DNA of 18,316 nt from Candidatus Poribacteria bacterium (GTDB lineage: Bacteria; Poribacteria; WGA-4E; WGA-3G). The notes beneath the pieces were generated by a model, which saw only the letters and a list, made by a program, of their open reading frames with translations, was not told the DNA's origin and did no database searches. Made by a program: the position numbers and the translations under genes. Shown piece by piece: positions 12,008 to 18,316 of this stretch. Where the stretch lies: positions 1-18,316 of the forward strand of contig VXZL01000496.1 in assembly GCA_009845505.1 (NCBI GenBank). The letters run 5' to 3'. The stretch's first letter is position 1, and every line of letters begins with the position of its first letter.

Positions 12008-15000
12008 TTACTGTGTATTTCCCTCAAGTTGACGTAAAGTGTCCTCTAAAAGTTGAAGGACGCGTCCATATTCTGCCCAGTCGCCAGCGCGTTGTGCGTC
12101 TTGCGCTTGATTAAAATAGCGACTGGCTTGTTGAATAAGACCTATCAGTGAGGTCTGATTTGTACCGGTGTCAGTTGCGATTTCAGTCGTTGGTGTCGTA
12201 GGAGTGGCTTGAAGCGTCGTTCTCTGTCCGAACATCTTGACGAGTGCTTCCTCCAGACTCTCACCCCAGACGACTTCATTGCCGTATCCAATAACGACTC
12301 TCCGCAATTCGGGAATAGCGGTTTTCTCATCTTCAGATTGTATGTAGATAGGCTCAACATAAAGCAGAGAGTCATTCATTGGAAGAATCAGGAGATTACC
12401 GCGTAAAACCCGGGAGCCTTGCGTATTCCAGAGACTAATCTGTTGAGAAATATCGGGTTCTTGGCTAATAAAGTTCTCAACTTGCATAGGTCCAGCGACC
12501 TGTTTTCCCTTCGGGAAGCGGTAAACGAGGAGTTGTCCGTATTGGGGCAGATCACACCGAGCGGCGAGCCATGCTGTCAAATTCGGTTTATTGAGTGGCG
12601 TGTATGGCAACATCAACATGAATTCGGCTCTCTCTTGCCCGGGCAGTCTGATAACCACATAGTAAGGCTCAACGGGTTGCCCATTTACGCCGGAACTTTG
12701 TGGTACCTGTTGTGGTAGAAACGGGTTCCTTTGCTGCGGTTGGACAACTTGCCGCGTCTGTGCGTCTGTATTGTCATAGAGTTCCCTGCCGATCTCCCAT
12801 TTATCTTCACCCGCATAAAAGGTTACAGGGTCTTTCATGTGATAATCTTGGTAGACGCGCGCTTGGATGAGGAACATAGAGGTCGGATAGCGGATATGCG
12901 TTTTGAGTTCCTCCGGCATGTCTTCAAAGGATTTGAAAAGGTCTGGGAAGATTCTGCGATAACATTCTGCAATAGGGTCTTGTTCTCGTTCCATGACGTA
13001 AAAATCGACAGAACCGTCGTAAGCGTCTACAACGACTTTAACAGAATTTCGGATATAGTTGCCCCAGGGTTCAGCATTTCGCTGCGTATTTGCAATCTGC
13101 CGTCTTCTTTCGCTAACGAATTCTTCCATAGAAACGGCATAGGGATAGCGATGTGTAATGGTATAGGCATCAATTAGCCAAACAAGCCGTCCCTTATAGA
13201 TAATGACGTAGGGATCACCGTCATAGCGCAAGAAGGGTGCGATTTTCTGTACGCGTTCCCTGATATTCCGATCATAGAGAATTTTACTTGTTGATGAAAT
13301 TTCACCCGGTAAGACGAAGTTAATCTCGTTATTGAATTTGAGCATATACACGAGTTTTCGCCAGAAAGAACTTAGCGGCACGCCGCCTTGCCCTTGATAG
13401 GCATATTCGGCATACTGCTGTCCCTCTTGGGGATAATCAAATTCAAGCCCTTGGCTTCGATTTGGGTGTACGATAACGTAACGATTCGTGCGTTCACCAT
13501 AATAGATACGGGGTCCTGGGGTTTCACCAAACCGGTGTTGCCACTGTTCATCGTAGTCAATAGGCGGCAAGCCTTGAATATACATGTGCGGTTTCCCGTC
13601 AACAATTTCGTTAACAGGGCTGACGACTGCGCCGTATCCGTGTGTATAGGTATAGGTTTGCTTATACCAATCATTTCTGATTTCCACGGGGAGTTCGTTG
13701 ATGTTGAGTTCCCGTCCGGCGAGCATCACCTGTCGAATTTCACCATCAACGGTATAACGATCGATATCCACATCATTGAAGTCGTATTGCGATCTTAATT
13801 CTTGGAGTTGACGGAAAGTTCTGCGTAAGGGTCGCCAATCCCAGAGACGGATGCTGTTAAAAACAGGGGCATTCTCCTGACTCCTTATGTCCTCATAACT
13901 GAGTTGCTCCGTGAGGGGATATTCCTGTTCTGTCACGGTGTTTTCAGCCAAGCCGTAAGCTTGAAGCGTCGCTTTGATATTATAGTTGATGTAATCCGCT
14001 TCCAACACCTGTTTTCTGGGTTCTACCTGCCATCTTTGTATAGCGACAGGGTAGGCTTGTCCAAGGAAACCGGCAATTAGGAATACAGCGAACCCACCGA
14101 AAGCAAGCGTGTTGCTTTTGAGAAAGACGCTAACAATAAAAACCAATGCGCAAAGCACTGTGATACCGAGCATAATCCACAATACTGGAAGCCGTGCTTG
14201 TATCGCGGCGTATCCACCGCCCCCCCGTACCACGTCATTAGAGGTATACAGCAGATCATACATGACAAATTGATAGTTCCACGCTCGACAGAGGAGCGTT
14301 ATCCCGACAAGCGTGAACAGATGCGCTTTGACATTGAAAGGTGGGCGGAATCGAAACTGGCTGGTATCCCCAGTGACTAGCCCGTGGAAAAAGTAGATGA
14401 CGAGTGCGAATATGGTCACCAACAAGAAAATCCCGAAAAGCGTTCCACAAATGTAACGCCAGAACGGCATTTCAAAAACGTAGTAGGTGACATCCTTGTT
14501 GAAAATTGGGTCGCGTGCGGGTGAAGTGAAAAACGCTTTTTGCCCGGCTTCTATCTGAACGGACGTATTTAATCGAATCGCGCTGCTCAACACAGCCTCA
14601 ACGCGGGCTTCCTGATTTGTGCCATCAACCTGAACATTTATCGGATCCCCAACCTTTATATTTTTCGCTTGAAGTTCCAAGGGTGTGACGGGAATTTCGT
14701 TAGAATCCAAATTTGCTTCTACAATAATAGGTGTAGCAGCGGGAAAAACGAGTTCATCGGCGTTTTGAAAACGTAGATAAATTTCCCATCGGTCACTGGC
14801 TGTGTAGCCCATCAAGATACTAAACAGTACTGCGAGAAGCGTTAGCCCCCCATAAATTAACCTTCGCGTAGCACCCGGATCGTCTGTGGCACCGTCTGTG
14901 AAGTCTGCGCCTCCCATAAAAGCCGGGCTGAGATAGGCGGGTGTGAATCGGTAGATGATGAAAAGATTCGTTAAGAGGATTACCAAATAACAGAGCCCAA

Positions 15001-15172
15001 CAACTGCCCCGACACCGATTTTTGTTGTGAGAATTTTAGCGTAAACGCCCCAATAGTCAACTACCTTAAACCATAGGTAATCCGGGTAAAGGTTCACCCA
15101 GGTAGCAACGAGTCCTCCGATAATTGCGAGGACGACGACAGTGGGAATCAAGCGTTTGGTTCGTGAATCCAT
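12008..15172 (-). CDS. UPF0182 family large membrane protein
   Basis: A 1054-residue protein of the UPF0182 (COG1615) family, whose function is not established. About seven membrane segments lie in the first 380 residues (near 8-26, 53-74, 104-123, 237-263, 283-303, 328-351 and 355-378). The rest is a large, probably extracytoplasmic domain with family landmarks: YVIVHPNRSQGLEFDYP, YKGRLVWLIDAYTITHRYPYA, VVVDAYDGSVDFYV, DPIAECYRRIFPDLF, HIRYP and FMLMLPYTPLNKPNLTAWLAA. The tail (1005-1050) is a short helical Gln-rich segment typical of the family. Residues about 139-219 look like an inserted beta-rich domain between the third and fourth membrane segments. The ATG at 15172 has AAGGA six bases upstream. 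It precedes the selenoprotein candidate, across a 96-base gap. Confidence 0.9.
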   Translation of the reverse strand: MDSRTKRLIPTVVVLAIIGGLVATWVNLYPDYLWFKVVDYWGVYAKILTTKIGVGAVVGLCYLVILLTNLFIIYRFTPAYLSPAFMGGADFTDGATDDPGATRRLIYGGLTLLAVLFSILMGYTASDRWEIYLRFQNADELVFPAATPIIVEANLDSNEIPVTPLELQAKNIKVGDPINVQVDGTNQEARVEAVLSSAIRLNTSVQIEAGQKAFFTSPARDPIFNKDVTYYVFEMPFWRYICGTLFGIFLLVTIFALVIYFFHGLVTGDTSQFRFRPPFNVKAHLFTLVGITLLCRAWNYQFVMYDLLYTSNDVVRGGGGYAAIQARLPVLWIMLGITVLCALVFIVSVFLKSNTLAFGGFAVFLIAGFLGQAYPVAIQRWQVEPRKQVLEADYINYNIKATLQAYGLAENTVTEQEYPLTEQLSYEDIRSQENAPVFNSIRLWDWRPLRRTFRQLQELRSQYDFNDVDIDRYTVDGEIRQVMLAGRELNINELPVEIRNDWYKQTYTYTHGYGAVVSPVNEIVDGKPHMYIQGLPPIDYDEQWQHRFGETPGPRIYYGERTNRYVIVHPNRSQGLEFDYPQEGQQYAEYAYQGQGGVPLSSFWRKLVYMLKFNNEINFVLPGEISSTSKILYDRNIRERVQKIAPFLRYDGDPYVIIYKGRLVWLIDAYTITHRYPYAVSMEEFVSERRRQIANTQRNAEPWGNYIRNSVKVVVDAYDGSVDFYVMEREQDPIAECYRRIFPDLFKSFEDMPEELKTHIRYPTSMFLIQARVYQDYHMKDPVTFYAGEDKWEIGRELYDNTDAQTRQVVQPQQRNPFLPQQVPQSSGVNGQPVEPYYVVIRLPGQERAEFMLMLPYTPLNKPNLTAWLAARCDLPQYGQLLVYRFPKGKQVAGPMQVENFISQEPDISQQISLWNTQGSRVLRGNLLILPMNDSLLYVEPIYIQSEDEKTAIPELRRVVIGYGNEVVWGESLEEALVKMFGQRTTLQATPTTPTTEIATDTGTNQTSLIGLIQQASRYFNQAQDAQRAGDWAEYGRVLQLLEDTLRQLEGNTQ

Positions 15173-15308
15173 AGTATTCCTTTTCTAAGGGTTATTAGTT
15201 TTCAGTTTTTAGAGAGAATCTTGTGGCAGTAAAAACGTTCTCACCTGCCACAACGAGTTACTGACAACCGATAACTGAAAGTGAGCGTAGCGAACGTCCT
15301 GACAACCA
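15173..15308. other. Intergenic region with nested inverted repeats and heptads
   Basis: This 136-base gap separates the beta-barrel fusion gene from the UPF0182 gene. TTGTGGCAG (15221-15229) and CTGCCACAA (15245-15253) form a perfect 9-bp stem. Outside it, TTTCAGTT (15200-15207) pairs with AACTGAAA (15273-15280). The outer arms are built of seven-base units: GTTATTA, GTTTTCA and GTTTTTA at 15191-15211, and GTTACTG, ACAACCG and ATAACTG at 15257-15277. No clear T-tract or promoter is visible. Confidence 0.55.
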
Positions 15309-18290
15309 TTAAAAGGCTTGTCCGAGTCCGAGGTGGTACTTGATACCGGGTTCTAATCCGGTGAGATCGGTCAATCGTGCTGCGGCGAAATCTACCGAAA
15401 ACACACCGAGTTGCAGTCGAAGCCCAATTCCGATGGAGGCTTTAACATCGTCAAGCCGCAGTCGATTGTTTTCCCAAACAAAGAGCGTGAAGGGGTTCTC
15501 TGGTCCGTACTGCCAATCCGACCATGCGCCTCCCATATCGGCAAAGAGGATGCCGCGAATGCCGCCGAGGGTCCATGGAACGGGCCATCCGAAGTGCAGT
15601 ATATCTATGAAGGGAATACGGACTTCCAAGTTGAGGAGCCCGATGCGCGTGCCGACTAAGGCTTCATAATCATAACCCCGTATTGTGTCAATGCCGCCGA
15701 GATAGAAGTAGGATTGGTCAGCACCAAAGTTACTGCCGAGCAATAACCGCGCTGCAATAGTGGAACGTCTTCCGAGTCCGAAGTAGCGGCGTGCGTCAAA
15801 AATAACGTTTGTCAGTGCGAGTTCGCTTCCAAGTGCGGGGAAGGATTGCTCAAGTTCGATGCGGTAGCGCGAGCCGGTATAAGGTTCCCACTCCCGCCAC
15901 ATCGTTGTGTCCCCAACAAAGGCGAGAGAGCCAACAGTGAGTAGCCCTCTATCGTCCTCATAGGGATCGAGAGGTTCCCTTGTTTGGAAGTTAAAGGAAA
16001 ACGGTTTCGAGTACATCGAGAATGCCAAATCGAGGCGGTGGTATCTGTCAAATGGATAGTTGAGATAGGCGCCGAGCCCAGTAATCCGCTGTAAAATGCC
16101 GCGTCTGCTCTGGATACCGCCTAAAATATGGTATTCATGATAGTTATAAATCATCGCGCCAATATCGGTTCGGTGTGTCAGAAATCCGTACTGTGCGATG
16201 AAATCCGGTGCGAGATAGCTGGACTGATTCATCACACTGACCCCAACGCGATGGTTGCCGAGCATATCACTACCGACGATTTGTACCGAGCTTCTCAGGA
16301 TACCGTCGGCACCGAAAGTAAAATCTGGAAAGATTGCATCCAAAACGAAAGAGGATCGTGTACTGTACTTCCGCTTAGCAATCCTATAATTCTCTGGTTC
16401 TTCAGCCGTCAAAATCGCGGAGGGTTCCTCGACATCTGCGACTTCAATTTTCTCCTCAATGGTTTTGGACGTGTCCATGAGACAGACGTCATATTTTCCG
16501 TTCTGGTATGCACTAAAGAGCAGGTGGTCTCTATCCGGTGACAGACTCGGATTAAAACAGCCCGTCATGATGTTGGTAAGACGTGTAAGTTCAGCCTTTA
16601 AAGATGCGTCTGCAGATTTCTGCGTTTCCTCTGGGGATACGAGTAACTCGGCATCTGCGGGACTATCAGTCTGCTGGACATCGTGCGTTTCTTGTGTGGT
16701 ATCCGTGTTTTCCTGTGCGCTGGTTTTCTCCACAATCTTAAGTTCATAGACATCGTAAATCCCTTGGGCATCCGAGCAGAAAAGGATTGATTCCGTCCCT
16801 GGTGTCCACGTTGGACTGATAGCGTTATAGGTATTATCGGTCAGGACGCGTTCGGTTTCGCTATTAAGGTCTATAAGGACGAGCCTATTTTTCCCGCCGC
16901 GCTCAGAGGCGTAGAGGATCTTATCAGCTGTTGGATGCCATGAGGGGTGTGTGTCGTTGAAAGGATCGAAAGTGAGCCGCCTGATTTCACCGGTCAACAA
17001 TTCAATAATATAGAGGTCTGTCTGTCCGTCTTTGAGTGCAGCAAAGATGATACGTTCACCGCTCCCATCATAGTCTGGAGACGTAGCGTTATCAAAATCG
17101 AGTTCAAAGTATTGCGTCAGCTCCTCTGTCAAAATGTTGACTTCAAGGAGATAGTTTGCATCGTGATATTTAGCGATGAAGGCAATTTTGTCCCCATCGG
17201 GTGCCCATGCGAGGCTTCTGCCAAACCCCCCGAAATCCGTACGGATCTCCTCATACTTCTCGCGGAAAAGTCGCTTGGTGACCCGTTTGATGCGTTCACC
17301 GGTTTTTGCAGACATGAGGACAATCTCAAGGAATCCTTCATTTCCTGTGACATAAGCGATAATATCGCCGCTTGGGGACCAGATGGGTTTAATATTATGC
17401 GAGTATTTCGATTTCTCGGTCAAATTCTTCGAGACGAGGTCTGGCAACTCCCTATCCTCAATAAGGGGCCAGTACCGCTTTCGTACCGTCTGTCTCCACG
17501 CCTTATCAAATTCCTCAAGTTCTATACCGAGTACTTCTATGAAAACCTGGTTGATATCCTTTGTCCGACTTTGTCGTAAGCCTTGCAAAATTTCAGCGAT
17601 TTTTTCCCGTCCATAAGTTTCTGTGAGATATGCTACCGCCAATTGCCCTAACTTATATCCAACAAACGGTGAGCTGAGTCGATTGAAGTTGTGGAGTTGC
17701 GGCAAGGGTACAATATTGTTATTCATACTTGCGTCGCGAATCACCATTTCGCCGATGGCATCGTTATCTTCGGCAAAGTAGTCTGCCATTCCTTCTATGA
17801 ACCAGATCGGTGCGGAATAGAGAAACTCGCCGCTATAGATACGGGCATGCGGTTTCTGATAGATGATGTCGTACTGGAAAATATGGATGAGTTCGTGGAA
17901 GATCACTTCTCGAAACGCTTCAAGCGAACCGGTGAAAGGTATAACGATGCGATGTTTAAAGAGTTCAGCGAATCCGCCGATGCCTTCGTGGAGTTCTTGG
18001 AGGATTATGTTGGTTTCCTGAAAATCTTTGTGGGATTTGTAAAGGATCAGAGGCGTTCTGTCTCGGAGCTCATGTTCAAAATCAGCACTGTGTTGCTCGT
18101 AAGCCTCCTCAGCAATCGCGGCCATGATCGGAACAAGTTTTGCTTCACTCGGATAATAGTAGATATCAAAATGCTCTGTTTTATGGATGTGCCACTCGAA
18201 ACGTTGTGCTGTAATCTTATTTTTTCCGAAACTTTGTGCCCACGTGACACACGGAATAGCGAATAGCAGACCGCAAATAGCAAATAGCAA
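15309..18290 (-). CDS. Metalloprotease / TolB-type propeller / outer-membrane barrel fusion
   Basis: A 993-residue protein as counted from a TTG at 18290; the frame stays open to the window edge, so the true start may lie outside. The signal peptide ends near TWA-QS (residues 17-20). Residues 35-280 are a gluzincin-type peptidase domain: HELIH at 132-136 with third ligand E166 in FIEGMADYF, like the peptidase MA family. Residues 295-610 hold six PD40/TolB-like blades (SPSGDIIAYVTG, APDGDKIAFIA, HPTADKILYAS, TPGTESILFCS, SPDRDHLLFSA). An acidic, Thr/Gln-rich linker (523-566) interrupts the last two. Residues 645-993 resemble a BamA/D15-type barrel with IRGYD at 870-874 and a terminal Phe. It is probably an outer-membrane protein with a periplasmic protease and propeller; substrate unknown. 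Confidence 0.85.
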   Translation of the reverse strand: MLFAICGLLFAIPCVTWAQSFGKNKITAQRFEWHIHKTEHFDIYYYPSEAKLVPIMAAIAEEAYEQHSADFEHELRDRTPLILYKSHKDFQETNIILQELHEGIGGFAELFKHRIVIPFTGSLEAFREVIFHELIHIFQYDIIYQKPHARIYSGEFLYSAPIWFIEGMADYFAEDNDAIGEMVIRDASMNNNIVPLPQLHNFNRLSSPFVGYKLGQLAVAYLTETYGREKIAEILQGLRQSRTKDINQVFIEVLGIELEEFDKAWRQTVRKRYWPLIEDRELPDLVSKNLTEKSKYSHNIKPIWSPSGDIIAYVTGNEGFLEIVLMSAKTGERIKRVTKRLFREKYEEIRTDFGGFGRSLAWAPDGDKIAFIAKYHDANYLLEVNILTEELTQYFELDFDNATSPDYDGSGERIIFAALKDGQTDLYIIELLTGEIRRLTFDPFNDTHPSWHPTADKILYASERGGKNRLVLIDLNSETERVLTDNTYNAISPTWTPGTESILFCSDAQGIYDVYELKIVEKTSAQENTDTTQETHDVQQTDSPADAELLVSPEETQKSADASLKAELTRLTNIMTGCFNPSLSPDRDHLLFSAYQNGKYDVCLMDTSKTIEEKIEVADVEEPSAILTAEEPENYRIAKRKYSTRSSFVLDAIFPDFTFGADGILRSSVQIVGSDMLGNHRVGVSVMNQSSYLAPDFIAQYGFLTHRTDIGAMIYNYHEYHILGGIQSRRGILQRITGLGAYLNYPFDRYHRLDLAFSMYSKPFSFNFQTREPLDPYEDDRGLLTVGSLAFVGDTTMWREWEPYTGSRYRIELEQSFPALGSELALTNVIFDARRYFGLGRRSTIAARLLLGSNFGADQSYFYLGGIDTIRGYDYEALVGTRIGLLNLEVRIPFIDILHFGWPVPWTLGGIRGILFADMGGAWSDWQYGPENPFTLFVWENNRLRLDDVKASIGIGLRLQLGVFSVDFAAARLTDLTGLEPGIKYHLGLGQAF

Positions 18291-18316
18291 ATAGCAAATT
18301 GCTAACCGCCAACTGC
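18259..18316. repeat. Heptanucleotide array that encodes the signal peptide core
   Basis: GC occurs every seven bases at nine consecutive registers (18259, 18266, 18273, 18280, 18287, 18294, 18301, 18308, 18315) and the array runs off the window edge. The best-conserved unit is ATAGCAA. On the minus strand the repeat is read as LLFAICG-LLFAI, the hydrophobic core of the signal peptide of the barrel fusion protein. The same xxxGCRR unit type is seen at 11595-11664 and 11931-11966. Confidence 0.8.

Noticed and set aside
16947..17579. A 210-codon open frame on the plus strand opposite the barrel fusion gene
   Set aside because: It is antisense to clear propeller and peptidase coding sequence and shows no domain or ribosome site.
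17691..18266. A 191-codon open frame on the plus strand near the right end
   Set aside because: It is antisense to the HELIH peptidase domain, which has a far better family match.

Overview
The window reads as a chromosomal segment of an uncultured Gram-negative-type bacterium, most likely a member of Candidatus Poribacteria or a close relative. This is an inference from gene content. The clues are two secreted proteins with FlgD-like/T9SS-like C-terminal tails (a YPNPFNPETW-type motif in one), an FG-GAP propeller protein, a PhyH-family dioxygenase, an outer-membrane barrel protein, and many heptanucleotide tandem repeats between genes. No mobile element, rRNA, tRNA or CRISPR array is visible.

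Layout. Positions 1-404 are AT-rich and non-coding, with a perfect palindrome and a short direct repeat. From 405 to 5706 four plus-strand genes run with gaps of 19-52 bases: a ZIP-family metal transporter, a secreted GH67-like glycoside hydrolase, a discoidin/NTF2-like lipoprotein, and a PhyH-type Fe(II)/2-oxoglutarate dioxygenase. A terminator-like hairpin (5720-5755) separates them from a convergent minus-strand block that fills the rest of the window. In order of transcription this block holds: a metalloprotease/TolB-propeller/beta-barrel fusion (15309-18290, start probably beyond the right edge); a UPF0182 membrane protein (12008-15172); a short DUF5069-like gene with an in-frame TGA (11666-11911); pheA (10508-11575); queG (9348-10508); a small cytoplasmic propeller protein (8735-9355); and a secreted FG-GAP protein with 14 repeats (5778-8555).

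The most notable item is the 81-codon gene at 11666-11911. It has a strong Shine-Dalgarno, reads through one in-frame UGA at codon 42, and continues with family-like protein sequence to a TAG. In my recollection of DUF5069 proteins that position is the conserved Cys of a Cys-Pro-x-Asp motif. Nineteen bases after the UGA lies the apical loop of a perfect 6-bp hairpin with G at loop position 2, which matches the bacterial SECIS pattern. I read it as a candidate selenoprotein that ordinary gene calling would miss.

How the genes relate. The plus-strand cluster looks like an envelope/carbohydrate-processing unit. pheA and queG are housekeeping genes joined by a TAATG overlap, and queG overlaps the propeller gene by 8 bases, so these three are probably translationally coupled. 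Heptad arrays (mostly GC every seven bases) flank the selenoprotein gene, and one array encodes the signal-peptide core of the barrel fusion protein.
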